Positions 1-8,206 of a DNA stretch of 64,000 nt are shown here, piece after piece. Position numbers and translations under genes: made by a program. The stretch covers positions 310,001 through 374,000 of the forward strand of contig NZ_BAABFP010000008.1 in NCBI RefSeq assembly GCF_039541115.1. Direction: 5' to 3'. A model generated the notes under the pieces. It was not told the origin of the DNA. It searched no databases and saw nothing but the letters and a program-made list of their open reading frames with translations. The DNA comes from Angustibacter luteus (GTDB lineage Bacteria > Actinomycetota > Actinomycetes > Actinomycetales > Angustibacteraceae). Numbering within the stretch: position 1 is the stretch's first letter; every line of letters begins with the position of its first letter.

Positions 1-28
1 GAACCCGCGAGTCAGGCCTGCGCGGTGC

Positions 29-454
29 TCACGACTCCAGCAGCAGGGTGACCGGGCCGTCGCCGACGAGCTCGACCCGCATGTGCGCGCCGAACTCGCC
101 CGTCGCCACCCTCAGCCCGCGCTCGCGCAGCGCCGCGACGACGTCCGCGACCAGCGGTTCGGCGACCGGGCCCGGCGCGGCCGCCGACCACGACGGCCGC
201 CGGCCCTTGCGGGTGTCCGCGTAGAGCGTGAACTGGCTGACCACGAGCACCTGGGCGCCGACGTCCAGCGCCGACCGCTCGTCGTCCATGATGCGCAGCT
301 CGGCGACCTTGCGGGCGATCGTGGCCACCTGGTCCGGCCCGTCGCCGTGGGTGACCCCCACGAGCACCAGCAGCCCCTGGCCCTCGATGCTGCCGACCAC
401 CTCGCCGGCGACCCGCACCCGGGCCCCGTCGACCCGCTGCACGACCGCGCGCAC
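29..454 (-). CDS. dtd: D-aminoacyl-tRNA deacylase (Dtd)
   Basis: Cytoplasmic proofreading enzyme that hydrolyses D-amino acids (and glycine mis-attached to tRNA-Ala) from tRNA. The 141-residue length is typical of the bacterial family. The N-terminus MRAVVQRV, the SQFTLYAD segment (about residues 74-81) and the C-terminal [17 protein letters not shown] stretch, which carries the Gly/Pro gating motif region, are all recognisable. It starts 10 bp after the stop of the asparaginase gene, so the two are probably co-transcribed, with dtd second. No anomalies. Confidence 0.95.
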   Translation of the reverse strand: MRAVVQRVDGARVRVAGEVVGSIEGQGLLVLVGVTHGDGPDQVATIARKVAELRIMDDERSALDVGAQVLVVSQFTLYADTRKGRRPSWSAAAPGPVAEPLVADVVAALRERGLRVATGEFGAHMRVELVGDGPVTLLLES

Positions 455-464
455 GCCCGCGACC

Positions 465-1412
465 TCAGCCGAGCGGGAGCGCCCGCACGGCGCCCACCGG
501 TTGGCCGTGGCCCAGGACGGGGGCGGCCCGCAGCGCGTCGAGCGCGGACGCCGGGACGCCGGCCACGCGCAGCGCCTCGGCCATCACCACCGGGCGGGCC
601 CGCTGGCCGCCGTCCGCGATCTTCAGCGCCACGGCGTGGCCGTCGTCCAGCGCCGCCGCGTACACCGCCTCGGCGCCGTCCTTGGCGATCAGCCCCGGGA
701 CCGCCCGGATCAGCGCCGTCACGTCCCGCCGGGTTCCGCCCAGGTACTCGGGGTGCGCTCGCACGGCGGCGGCGACCCGGCCGGCCTCGGACGCCGCCGG
801 GGCCACGGCCATCGCCTGGAAGCTGCGGGCCAGTCCGGTCAGCGACTGCGCCATCACGGGCGCACCGCAGCCGTCGACCCCGGTCGCCGTCACGGGCTCC
901 CCGGCCAGCTCGGCCAGGGTCTGGGCGATGGCCTGCTGCAGCGGGTGGTCCGGGTCCCGGTAGGTCGCCAGGTCCCAGCCCGCGGCCACGCAGGTGGCCA
1001 GCATCGCGGCGTGCTTGCCCGAGCAGTTCTGCGCCAGCGGCACCGGCTCCAGGCCGGTCGCCAGCCAGGCCCGGCGCTCGACGTCGTCGTACGGCAGGTC
1101 CGCGGTGTTCTGCAGGGAGGTCTCGTCGAGGCCAGCCGAACCCAGGATCCGCTGCACGGCGCTCAGGTGGAACGGCTCGCCGGAGTGGCTGGCGGCGGCC
1201 AGGGCGAGCAGCTCACCGTCCAGGTCGAGGCCGTGGCGCAGCATGGCGACGGCCTGCGCGAGCTTGTTCGACGACCGGGCGAAGATCTGCTCCTGGGGGT
1301 CGCCGGCGGCCGCCAGCACGTCGCCGTCCGGACCGAGGACGACCACGCTGCCGTAGTGCACGGACTCGACGAAGCCGGAGCGCACGACGTGCGCGAGAGG
1401 TGTGGCGGGCAT
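465..1412 (-). CDS. L-asparaginase, asparaginase II (AnsA/ReAV-like) family
   Basis: Predicted cytoplasmic hydrolase converting L-asparagine to aspartate and ammonia. The 315 residues match the asparaginase II family (Rhizobium etli type), which is unrelated to the E. coli enzymes. Family signatures are visible: the N-terminal [22 protein letters not shown] (Ser-x-x-Lys pair), NCSGKH and DGCGAP, the last two supplying the Cys/Lys residues known to bind zinc in this family. It starts with ATG and lies just upstream of dtd on the same strand. Substrate assignment rests on family resemblance only. Confidence 0.9.
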   Translation of the reverse strand: MPATPLAHVVRSGFVESVHYGSVVVLGPDGDVLAAAGDPQEQIFARSSNKLAQAVAMLRHGLDLDGELLALAAASHSGEPFHLSAVQRILGSAGLDETSLQNTADLPYDDVERRAWLATGLEPVPLAQNCSGKHAAMLATCVAAGWDLATYRDPDHPLQQAIAQTLAELAGEPVTATGVDGCGAPVMAQSLTGLARSFQAMAVAPAASEAGRVAAAVRAHPEYLGGTRRDVTALIRAVPGLIAKDGAEAVYAAALDDGHAVALKIADGGQRARPVVMAEALRVAGVPASALDALRAAPVLGHGQPVGAVRALPLG

Positions 1413-1430
1413 GCGCCGAACCTACGGGAC

Positions 1431-2468
1431 TCAGCCCCGGTCGGCGGTGGCCACCCCGACGAGCTCGCGGGCTTCGCTGGCGGCGACCACCCGGTCCCGA
1501 CCGGCCGCCTTGGCCCGGTACAGGGCCCGGTCGGCCTCGCGCAGGGTGGTGCGCGGCTCGTTGCCCTGCTCGTGGCAGCTGACCCCGGCGGACCAGGTGA
1601 TGTCGGGGTGCAGCAGGCTCCACTGGCCACGCAGGCGGGCCATCACGGACGCGGCGCCGAGGCCGTGCGAGCTCACCTGCGGCAGCACGAGGACGAACTC
1701 CTCGCCGCCGTAGCGGGCCACCAGGTCCGAGCCGCGCACGCAGCCGCTCAGGGTCTGCGCGAAGTCGACCAGCACCTGGTCGCCGAAGGCGTGCCCGCCG
1801 CCGTCGTTGACCTGCTTGAAGTGGTCCAGGTCCACGACCACGACCACGTCCCCGCCGCTGAGCCGGGACATCGAGGCCTCCAGCGCGCGCCGGTTCGGCA
1901 GTCCGGTCAGCGGGTCCGTCTCAGCCTGGTGGGCCAGTCCTTCGGTGCGCACCTTGCTGGCGGAGGTCGCCAGCGCGAGCACCTCGGCCAGCACCCCCCA
2001 GACCAGGCCGGCGAGCGCGAGCCGGACGATCTTCTCCGGTCCCAGCGAGCCCTGCAGCACGACCCAGACCCCGGCCGCCGGGAGCATCAGCAGCAGACCG
2101 GCGTGCACCCGGCCGACCAGGCCGACGTACATGAACCAGAGCGTGAGGAAGCCGGTGTACGCCGACCCCACACTGGGGGCCACCGTGCCGAGCACCGCCA
2201 GCATGACCAGACCGGCCGCCGGGTAGACGACCAGCATCCTGGTCCGCCAGCGGTCCCAGGGCAGCCACGTCGTGGCGGTGGCGCACCCGGCAGTGAGCAC
2301 GCCGAGCACGGCACTGCTCAGCGACGCCCGGTCGGCGCCGGCCACCCACCACCCGGTGGCCGCGACCAGCAGTCCCTGCAGCGCCAGCAGCCAGCGCCCG
2401 AGGCGTGCGGCATCGGACGTCCCACGGACGTCGACGACCGCCTCCACGCGTTGCCGGAGCCATTGCAC
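1431..2468 (-). CDS. Membrane-anchored diguanylate cyclase (GGDEF domain)
   Basis: Makes cyclic di-GMP from two GTP. The first ~170 of 345 residues hold about six hydrophobic segments. The cytoplasmic GGDEF domain follows (DPLTGLPNRR at about 185-194, active-site loop GGEEF at 254-258). RGSD at 245-248 lies exactly five residues before GGEEF, so it fits the RxxD product-inhibition site, and both A-site and I-site look intact. There is no EAL domain. An RsiG-type c-di-GMP-binding protein is encoded about 3 kb away. The substrate sensed by the membrane part is unknown. Confidence 0.9.
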   Translation of the reverse strand: MQWLRQRVEAVVDVRGTSDAARLGRWLLALQGLLVAATGWWVAGADRASLSSAVLGVLTAGCATATTWLPWDRWRTRMLVVYPAAGLVMLAVLGTVAPSVGSAYTGFLTLWFMYVGLVGRVHAGLLLMLPAAGVWVVLQGSLGPEKIVRLALAGLVWGVLAEVLALATSASKVRTEGLAHQAETDPLTGLPNRRALEASMSRLSGGDVVVVVDLDHFKQVNDGGGHAFGDQVLVDFAQTLSGCVRGSDLVARYGGEEFVLVLPQVSSHGLGAASVMARLRGQWSLLHPDITWSAGVSCHEQGNEPRTTLREADRALYRAKAAGRDRVVAASEARELVGVATADRG

Positions 2469-2504
2469 ACCCGGACCATCGTCCGGTCAGGCCCCGCGCT
2501 TGAG

Positions 2505-2897
2505 TCAGCGGGCGTAGTCGTCGTCGAGCCGCACGATGTCGGACTCGTCGAAGTCACCGAAGGCGATCTCCAGCAGTCGGCCGGGCGCGTCGCCCGAGTT
2601 GCCCATCCGGTGCGTCGCGCCGCACGGCACCCACACCTGCTCACCGGGCTTCGCGACCCAGCTCTCGTCGTCCACGGTGATGTCGATCGGCACGTCCAGG
2701 ACCTGCCAGAACTCCCCGCGGTGGCCGTGCTTCTGCAGGCTGAGCCGGTGCCCGGGCTCCACCGTGATGATCTTCACGGTGACCGGGAGGTTCGACACCA
2801 GCTGCTGGAACTGCCCCCACGGCCGGTTCACGACGAACGACCCGGGGCGCGGGTCGTTCGTGGTCGGCTCGTTCGTGGTCGGCTCGCTCGTCGTCAT
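2505..2897 (-). CDS. Cupin-domain protein, mannose-6-phosphate isomerase type II C-terminal-like
   Basis: Small single-cupin protein (about 130 residues) resembling the C-terminal metal-binding barrel of type II phosphomannose isomerases: RPWGQFQQL, KIITVEPGHRLSLQKH and the HRGEFWQVL segment carry the expected His/Glu/His ligands. Function as a sugar isomerase or metal-binding sensor cannot be decided. I choose the ATG at 2897 because GGTGAG precedes it at normal spacing; a further-upstream in-frame codon at 2948 would overlap the DUF2516 gene. The N-terminus is a short Thr/Glu/Pro tandem repeat (TTSEPTTNEPTTNDP), encoded by a direct DNA repeat. Confidence 0.8.
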   Translation of the reverse strand: MTTSEPTTNEPTTNDPRPGSFVVNRPWGQFQQLVSNLPVTVKIITVEPGHRLSLQKHGHRGEFWQVLDVPIDITVDDESWVAKPGEQVWVPCGATHRMGNSGDAPGRLLEIAFGDFDESDIVRLDDDYAR

Positions 2898-2904
2898 CTG
2901 GTGC

Positions 2905-3252
2905 TCACCAGGGTCCGTAGGGGCCGCTCGAGGTACCGCGGCCGCCACCCTGCACCTGCTTGAGGGCGGGCTTGACGTCGACGTGGTAGACCGCGGCGGC
3001 CACGAACGCGACGATGGACAGGATCTGCAGGGGGCCGAGGATCGACTGCCAGCTCGGCGGCAGCGGCGTGGACACGAAGCCCAGCGCCGTCGCGACGCCC
3101 AGGATGATCAGCCAACGCTGCTTGGTCATCTTGCCGGCGGCCACGAACGCGTCCGGTCGACGCCGGGCGGCGTCCACCAGGGCCACGACCTCGACGACCA
3201 GGGCCGCCATGGCGAGCGCGATGAACACGATCGTCTGCGCGGATCCCAACAT
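2905..3252 (-). CDS. DUF2516 family membrane protein (Rv0476-like)
   Basis: A 115-residue inner-membrane protein with three hydrophobic segments (about residues 5-27, 45-60 and 72-90) and a charged loop containing RRPDAF. The family is confined to actinobacteria and has no established function. In Mycobacterium the homologue follows hbhA and an XRE regulator, and the same order (XRE, HbhA-like, DUF2516) is kept here on the minus strand. A strong hairpin separates it from the HbhA-like gene, so it may also have its own promoter. Confidence 0.85.
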   Translation of the reverse strand: MLGSAQTIVFIALAMAALVVEVVALVDAARRRPDAFVAAGKMTKQRWLIILGVATALGFVSTPLPPSWQSILGPLQILSIVAFVAAAVYHVDVKPALKQVQGGGRGTSSGPYGPW

Positions 3253-3300
3253 GCGGGAGAGTCTAAGGGACGTCGCGCCGCCCCCGGGACCGGAACGGAC

Positions 3301-3334
3301 GACGGCGCCCCGACCAGCAGGTCGGAGCGCCGTC
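3301..3334 (-). terminator. Hairpin downstream of the HbhA-like gene
   Basis: Nearly continuous inverted repeat: outer arms GACGGCGC/GCGCCGTC (3301-3308, 3327-3334) and inner arms CCGACC/GGTCGG (3310-3315, 3320-3325) around a four-base loop. It sits about 40 bp past the stop of the HbhA-like gene and before DUF2516. There is no T-run, as is common for actinobacterial hairpin terminators. Confidence 0.55.
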
Positions 3335-3371
3335 TTCCCGGGCCGGAGGAGCCCAGCTGTGCAGCGAGAGG

Positions 3372-3962
3372 TCAGTCGCCGACCTTCTCGGCTGCGGCCT
3401 CGGTGGCCTTGACGGCCTTCGTCGCGGTCTTGCGCGCGCTGGTCGCGGTGGCCTTGGTGGTGCTCTTGGCGGTGGTGGCGCGCTTCTTGGCGGTCGTCGT
3501 GGTGCGCTTGACGGCCTTCTTGGTGGCCGGCGCGGCCACGGGGGCCTCACGCTTGGCGGTGGTGAACGTGGCCTTGGCGGCGGTGCGGGTCTCGTCGGCG
3601 GCCTTGCGGGCCGTGGTGACGGCGGCCTTGCCGCGGGACAGGGTGACCTTGCCCTGGGCGAGCAGGTCCTGGGTGGCCTTCTGCTGGCGGATCCGGGTGA
3701 CCAGCTTCTCGCCGCGGGCGGCGAGGTCGCCGTAGGTCTCCTCGGCCTTGCCGGCGATCTCGATCGACTTGCTCACGGCCTGGGTGGGGACCTGCTTGGC
3801 CTTGCCCTGCAGGGCCTTGACGTCGACCTCGAGCTGGACGCCGGAGGCCTGCGCGCGCACGGCGCGGACCTTCTCGACGACGAGGTCGGTGGCGCCGACG
3901 AGGGCGAGCACCGGGGTGGTGTCGGTGACGGTCTTGCGGATGTCGTTGACCAGGGTCGTCAC
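3372..3962 (-). CDS. HbhA-like heparin-binding/histone-like protein
   Basis: 196 residues with an N-terminal helical, coiled-coil-forming part (about 1-110) and a Lys/Ala/Thr-rich tail (about 115-190, many KK, TAK and TKA units). This is the architecture of mycobacterial HbhA, a surface adhesin that also influences lipid bodies, and of histone H1-like tails. There is no signal peptide, as for HbhA. The start is GTG with AAGGAG six bases upstream. It lies 11 bp behind the XRE gene, so the two form an operon. Surface adhesion in this organism is inference; DNA binding through the tail is equally possible. Confidence 0.8.
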   Translation of the reverse strand: MTTLVNDIRKTVTDTTPVLALVGATDLVVEKVRAVRAQASGVQLEVDVKALQGKAKQVPTQAVSKSIEIAGKAEETYGDLAARGEKLVTRIRQQKATQDLLAQGKVTLSRGKAAVTTARKAADETRTAAKATFTTAKREAPVAAPATKKAVKRTTTTAKKRATTAKSTTKATATSARKTATKAVKATEAAAEKVGD

Positions 3963-3973
3963 GAGCTGCTCCT

Positions 3974-4504
3974 TCAGGTGGTGGGCTTGCGCGTCGTGCG
4001 CGCGGTGGAGGTCTTCTTGGCCGTGCTCTTCTTGGCGGTGGTCTTCGTGGCGGCCTTGGCGGTCGCCTTCTTTGTGGCGGTCGGCTTCGTCGACGCCGCC
4101 TTCGTGGTGGCCCGCTGGCGCGGGGCGGCCGGTGGCGCGGCGTCCGCCGGCGTGCGGTCGTTCTCCGAGCAGAAGGACTCGTAGATGTCGAGCAGCACGC
4201 GCTTCTGCCGCTCGTTCAGGCCGAGGTCGCCGAGGATGGCGGCCTTCACCTCCACCTGGGTGGCTTCCTGCTCGTCCAGGATCCCGGCCCGCACGTACAG
4301 CGACTCCGCCGAGATCCGCAGCCCCTTCGCCAGCGACTGCAGGATCTCTGCGCTGGGCTTCTTGAGCCCGCGCTCGATCTGGCTGAGGTAGGGGTTGCTG
4401 ACGCCCGCCGCTTCGCCGAGCTGGCGCAGCGAGAGCTTCGCGCTGTGCCGCTGCTCCTTGAGGTACTCCCCCAGGTCAGCGCGGATGGACGTCATGCTTG
4501 CCAT
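3974..4504 (-). CDS. XRE-family regulator with histone-like Lys/Ala tail (Rv0474-like)
   Basis: DNA-binding protein with a Cro/CI helix-turn-helix near the N-terminus (SLRQLGEAAGVSNPYLSQIE, ERGLKKPSAEIL) and a helical middle. The last ~55 residues are a low-complexity Lys/Ala/Thr tail much like that of the HbhA-like protein it precedes. In Mycobacterium the homologous gene also sits directly before hbhA. Three in-frame ATGs (4531, 4504, 4495) are possible; none has a clear SD. A TAACTA-like element lies just upstream of 4504, so a leaderless start there is plausible. Confidence 0.8.
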   Translation of the reverse strand: MASMTSIRADLGEYLKEQRHSAKLSLRQLGEAAGVSNPYLSQIERGLKKPSAEILQSLAKGLRISAESLYVRAGILDEQEATQVEVKAAILGDLGLNERQKRVLLDIYESFCSENDRTPADAAPPAAPRQRATTKAASTKPTATKKATAKAATKTTAKKSTAKKTSTARTTRKPTT

Positions 4505-4587
4505 CGTGCTTGCTCTAGTTAGCAAATGCAACCCGAGGCGGGCGTGAAGCCGCTCACATCGCCCACCGCGAGCCGCTTCGTGGTTCG

Positions 4588-5142
4588 ATGACGCCTGTGC
4601 AGCCGAGCGCCCAGGACCAGGCCGTCACCACGCCCCGTTGGCGCCGGGCGGTGATCCGCCTCGCGTCGCTGCAGCCTCGGGGAAATCCCAGCGGACTCGT
4701 CTACGGGATGATCGTTGCCTCCGTCGTGGTCACCGCCGAGGTGCACTACGAGGCCTCGCACGTCCAGGTCGTCGTCGCGACCGCGGCCACCGTCGTCGTC
4801 TACTGGTTGACCCACGTCTACTGCCACCTGATCGGCGAGTCGATGGGGGGCAGCACCCGGCGCCTGCGCTGGCAGGCCGCGCGGCACACGCTCGGCTCCG
4901 AGGCCACGGTCCTGTGGGGTGGCGGCATCGAGGTGCTGGCCATCACCGTCGCCTACCTGCTCGGCCTGGACTCCTCCTCGGGCGACTGGGTCGTCATCGC
5001 GGTCACCACGACCCTGCTCTTCTGCTGGGGCGTGGTGATCGGCGTCCGGAACGAGGCGCGCGGGCGGTTCGTGCTGCTCGACGCCGTGTTCGCTGCCTCG
5101 CTGGGCGCCATGGTCGCCGGGCTCAAGCTGCTGCTCAAGTAG
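4588..5142 (+). CDS. Hypothetical membrane protein
   Basis: 184-residue protein with a short charged N-terminus and about five hydrophobic segments (near 38-55, 60-82, 112-130, 137-155 and 163-182). A conserved-looking YWLTHVYCHLIGES stretch lies on the second segment, with His residues close to the membrane. I do not recognise a named family. It is transcribed divergently from the XRE regulator and faces the RsiG-like gene tail to tail with a 9-bp gap. A role in transport or signalling is not supported by any motif I can see. Confidence 0.75.
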   Translation: MTPVQPSAQDQAVTTPRWRRAVIRLASLQPRGNPSGLVYGMIVASVVVTAEVHYEASHVQVVVATAATVVVYWLTHVYCHLIGESMGGSTRRLRWQAARHTLGSEATVLWGGGIEVLAITVAYLLGLDSSSGDWVVIAVTTTLLFCWGVVIGVRNEARGRFVLLDAVFAASLGAMVAGLKLLLK

Positions 5143-5151
5143 CGCGAGCGC

Positions 5152-5727
5152 TCACTCGGCGGTCAGCACGTCCTCGACCCGGGCCTCGCCCTCGCGGTAG
5201 CGACGCGCCACCTCGGTGGACATCAGGTCCATCACGGCCTGCACCTGGTGCCGGGTGTCGCTGACCGCCTGCTCCAGCTCGACCAGGTGCTCGATCGCCC
5301 GCACGATCGCCTCGTCCGTCAGTGCGGACGGGTCGCTCGCCTGGACGTCGGCCACCGCCTGCTCGGCGGCGCGGCGGTGCTCCCCCACCCGCGAGGGGTC
5401 GGTGGTCAGGTGCCGGCCCAGACCGTGGTCGGCGCGCGGCGCGTCGGCGAGCGCCTGGGACAGGTCGCGGGCCAGCTCGGCGTCGGTGCGCTCACCCTCG
5501 ACGGGCCCGTCCTGCGGCAGCTCGCGCTGCTGCTGCTCGGCGCGCAGCAGGTCCAGGCGGCCCTGCAGCAGGCGCCGGGCGAAGCTGAGGTCGACCTCCT
5601 CCTGCTCGGCGAGGTGCCGGCGCTCGCGCAGGTCCTCGAACGGCAGGCCCTGCAGGTCGTCGGCGAAGCCGTCGGCCAGCACGCGGTCGATCGGACGGCG
5701 GCCGCCGGGGTGGGACTCGGTGGTCAT
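5152..5727 (-). CDS. RsiG-family c-di-GMP-binding anti-sigma factor homologue
   Basis: 191 residues, almost all predicted helix, no membrane segment. The c-di-GMP-binding signature described for Streptomyces RsiG, E(x3)S(x2)R(x3)Q(x3)D, occurs twice without a mismatch: E44-S48-R51-Q55-D59 and E152-S156-R159-Q163-D167. In Streptomyces, RsiG places one motif on each strand of an antiparallel coiled coil and, when loaded with c-di-GMP, sequesters the sporulation sigma factor WhiG. No sigma factor is encoded in the window, so its partner is unknown. A diguanylate cyclase is encoded about 2.7 kb away. SD AGAGG precedes the ATG. Confidence 0.85.
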   Translation of the reverse strand: MTTESHPGGRRPIDRVLADGFADDLQGLPFEDLRERRHLAEQEEVDLSFARRLLQGRLDLLRAEQQQRELPQDGPVEGERTDAELARDLSQALADAPRADHGLGRHLTTDPSRVGEHRRAAEQAVADVQASDPSALTDEAIVRAIEHLVELEQAVSDTRHQVQAVMDLMSTEVARRYREGEARVEDVLTAE

Positions 5728-5744
5728 GAAACCTCTGCTCGCAC

Positions 5745-6593
5745 TCAGGATCGCGCGCGTCGGTCGCGCACAGCGAGCAGGCTACGCGCTTCGGCGGTGG
5801 TGATGGCAGGTCTCTGCATCAGATCGGCGAGCGCGGCGGCCCGGGCGACCAGCTCGGCGTTGTCCCGGACCGGCCGGCCCTTGGCGTACATGAGGTTGTC
5901 CTCCATGCCGACCCGCAGGTGGCCACCCATCCCGAGGGCCGCCGCGGCGATCGGCAGGTGCGCCCGCCCGATGCCGGTGGCCGACCACGAGGTCACCTCG
6001 GCGGGCAGCGCCTGCACGCCCGCCACCAGGGCCTCGACGGTGCCCGGCATCCCGCCGGGGACGCCGGTGACGAAGTCGACGTGCACCTTGCCGCCGTAGG
6101 GCAGGCCGTAGGTGTCGAGCAGCCGGCGCAGCGCGGCCACGTGCCCGAGGTCGAACAGCTCGAACTCCGGGACGACCTCGCGCTCCTGGGCCTGCTGGTA
6201 GAGCTGGCCCATGAACGGGTACGGGTTGAGGAACACGTCGTCCCCGAAGTTCGTGGTGCCGCAGGTCAGCGAGCAGGAGTCCGGCTCGGCGTCGAGCACC
6301 TTGAGCCGGCTCTCCAGCGGGTCGTGCACGCTGCCGCCGGTGGACAGCTGGACGATCAGGTCGGTCTGCTCGCGCAGGGCCTGGACGGTGTCGTGCAGCC
6401 GCTGCGGGTCCAGCGTCGGGCGGTGCTCGTCGTCCCGGATGTGCACGTGGACCAGGGACGCCCCGGCTGCCTCGCAGGCCTTGGCCTCGGCCACGAGCTC
6501 GTCGAGCGTCGTCGGCAGCTTCGGGACGTCGTCCTTGGCGGTCTCCGCGCCGGTGGGCGCGACGGTGATCAGGGTGCCGGGCATGGCGGCCAT
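5745..6593 (-). CDS. BKACE-family beta-keto acid cleavage enzyme (DUF849)
   Basis: TIM-barrel lyase family that condenses a beta-keto acid with acetyl-CoA and splits it to acetoacetate and a CoA ester; the founder is Kce of lysine fermentation. About 282 residues, the usual size. The HVHIRD metal-binding His pair, QLSTGG, the SLTCGTTNFG strand, and the C-terminal GIGRAHLP and VGMEDN segments are family features. ATG 6593 is preceded by a GGAGGGGG sequence; more upstream starts would run into the inverted repeat at 6608. The actual substrate cannot be read from the sequence. Confidence 0.88.
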   Translation of the reverse strand: MAAMPGTLITVAPTGAETAKDDVPKLPTTLDELVAEAKACEAAGASLVHVHIRDDEHRPTLDPQRLHDTVQALREQTDLIVQLSTGGSVHDPLESRLKVLDAEPDSCSLTCGTTNFGDDVFLNPYPFMGQLYQQAQEREVVPEFELFDLGHVAALRRLLDTYGLPYGGKVHVDFVTGVPGGMPGTVEALVAGVQALPAEVTSWSATGIGRAHLPIAAAALGMGGHLRVGMEDNLMYAKGRPVRDNAELVARAAALADLMQRPAITTAEARSLLAVRDRRARS

Positions 6594-6607
6594 CCTGCCA
6601 TCCCCCT

Positions 6608-6670
6608 CCCCGCGGTGATCATGCACGTTCGCCCACGCCACCGGGGCGAACGTGCATGATCACCGCGGGG
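6608..6670. repeat. Perfect 27-bp inverted repeat
   Basis: Arms 6608-6634 and 6644-6670 are exact reverse complements around a 9-base loop. The arm contains TGATCATGCACG. It lies between the ygfZ stop and the BKACE start, both on the minus strand, so it could end ygfZ transcription. The unusually long perfect stem and the palindromic TGATCA/TGCA content also fit a repeat element or a protein-binding site. Confidence 0.85.
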
Positions 6671-6681
6671 TTGGGGTGCCG

Positions 6682-7713
6682 TCAGGGGGAGACGACGACC
6701 TCTTGGGCCGCGCTGACGCCGTCGACCAGCAGCACGGCGTCGACGGGCAGGTTGCGCTTGACCACCGCGAGCGCGATGGGTCCCAGCTCGTGGTGGCGCG
6801 CGGACGTCGTCACCCGGCCGACCGCCCGGCCCTCCAGCTCGACGGCGGAGTCGGACGGCGGCAGCAGGTGCGCGGACCCGTCCAGGTGCAGCATGACCAG
6901 CCGGCGCGGCGGGCGGCCGAGGTTGTGCACCCGGGCCACCGTCTCCTGCCCGCGGTAGCAGCCCTTGGTGAGGTGGACGGCCGTGCGCAACCAGTCCACC
7001 TCGTGCGGGATCGTGCGGTGGTCGGTCTCCAGACCCAGCCGCGGTCGCCAGGCCGCGACGCGCAGCGCCTCGGCCGCCCAGGTCCCAGCCAGCGGCCGGT
7101 CGCCGACCGCGTCGGCCAGGTCACCGCGCGGCACCAGCAGCTCACGCCACTGCCGTCCGGACGCCGGGTGCTCGGCGTCCGCCACGGCCGCGTACGACAC
7201 GCTGCCTGGCGCCACGGTGGGCCACGGGTCGAGCCAGACCACGGGTTCGCCGTCCACGCCCTCGCGGCCGATCGGCTCACCCAGCACCGCGACGTCCGCG
7301 CTGCGGTCGGTGATCTCGACCCGGAGCATGAACTGCATGCTGCGCAGCCAGCCGACCAGGGCGTCGCCGGTACCCGGCTCGGCCGTGATCCAGGTGGTCT
7401 CGCCGTCGTCGACGACGTGCAGGGCGTGCTCGACGTGCCCCTTGGGGCTGAGGATCAGGGCCTCGGTGGAGGTCCGCGGTGCCAGGCCGGTCAGCGCCTG
7501 GGTGGTGATCGAGTGCAGCCAGGACAGCCGGTCCGGGCCGGTGACGGTGACCACCGCGCGGTGCGAGAGGTCGACCACGGCCAGCCCCTCGTCGAGCAGG
7601 CGCTGCTCGCGGGTGGGGTCGCCGTAGTGCCAGGCGACACCGGCGTCGGGACCCTCCGCGGCCACCGCGCCGGAGCGGTGCAGCAGCGGGTTGTCGCCGG
7701 TCTGGACGCTCAT
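6682..7713 (-). CDS. ygfZ: Folate-binding YgfZ/GcvT-like protein
   Basis: Tetrahydrofolate-dependent protein that supports assembly or repair of certain iron-sulfur enzymes. About 343 residues; the diagnostic KGCYRGQE motif (the family's conserved Cys segment) is followed by ARVHNLGRPPRR. I place the start at ATG 7713: it overlaps the nitrobindin stop as ATGA, so the two are translationally coupled. An upstream in-frame codon at 7785 would lie inside the nitrobindin gene. The gene is followed by the 27-bp inverted repeat. Confidence 0.92.
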   Translation of the reverse strand: MSVQTGDNPLLHRSGAVAAEGPDAGVAWHYGDPTREQRLLDEGLAVVDLSHRAVVTVTGPDRLSWLHSITTQALTGLAPRTSTEALILSPKGHVEHALHVVDDGETTWITAEPGTGDALVGWLRSMQFMLRVEITDRSADVAVLGEPIGREGVDGEPVVWLDPWPTVAPGSVSYAAVADAEHPASGRQWRELLVPRGDLADAVGDRPLAGTWAAEALRVAAWRPRLGLETDHRTIPHEVDWLRTAVHLTKGCYRGQETVARVHNLGRPPRRLVMLHLDGSAHLLPPSDSAVELEGRAVGRVTTSARHHELGPIALAVVKRNLPVDAVLLVDGVSAAQEVVVSP

Positions 7714-8201
7714 TCGACCCGCTTCAGCTGGGCCGAGGCGTGCGACTGCATCGGCTGCCCGACGGCCGCCATGTCCATGACCCACATCAGGTCGCCGTCG
7801 ACCAGGCCGTACATCCGGGTCGCGGCGGTGTACTCCTTGGCGGTGGGCGTGCGCGCCACCAGGTCGGTCTCCAGGGTGACCCGGGCGCCGTCCGCCGTGC
7901 CGACGTAGATCTCCACGTAGCCGGTCGGGTGGGTCAGCAGCACCTCGAGGTCGCCGCCGTCGCCGATCCGCCAGAAGCCGGTCTCGCTAGCCAGCGGGCG
8001 CACCTTGGCGCCGTCGTCGTCCAGCAGCCAGGCCTGGGAGCGGTAGTGCAGGAACGGGCGGCCGTCGTGCCGGAACTCGACCTCCTGGCCGAAGTTCGCC
8101 GACTCGATCGTCGGGTACCCGACCACGCCGGCACCCTCCCAGCGGCCGATCAACCAGGCCAGCGGGACGAGCGGGGTGGGCAGGTCGGCGTCCAGCTGCA
8201 C
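7710..8201 (-). CDS. Nitrobindin / FABP-like heme-binding beta-barrel protein (DUF1794)
   Basis: 163-residue ten-stranded barrel family that binds ferric heme and in mycobacteria isomerises peroxynitrite. The GRWEGAGVVGYP motif near residue 19 is the family signature (GxWxGxG), and the C-terminal SHASAQLKRVE holds the expected His near the heme. The start is GTG. It lies 5 bp after a small membrane ORF and overlaps ygfZ by four bases, giving a three-gene operon. Confidence 0.88.
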   Translation of the reverse strand: MQLDADLPTPLVPLAWLIGRWEGAGVVGYPTIESANFGQEVEFRHDGRPFLHYRSQAWLLDDDGAKVRPLASETGFWRIGDGGDLEVLLTHPTGYVEIYVGTADGARVTLETDLVARTPTAKEYTAATRMYGLVDGDLMWVMDMAAVGQPMQSHASAQLKRVE

Positions 8202-8206
8202 GGCGG

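Noticed and set aside
228..2963. 911-codon plus-strand frame across the dtd, asparaginase and cyclase genes
   Set aside because: Typical high-GC shadow frame; all recognisable domains are on the other strand.
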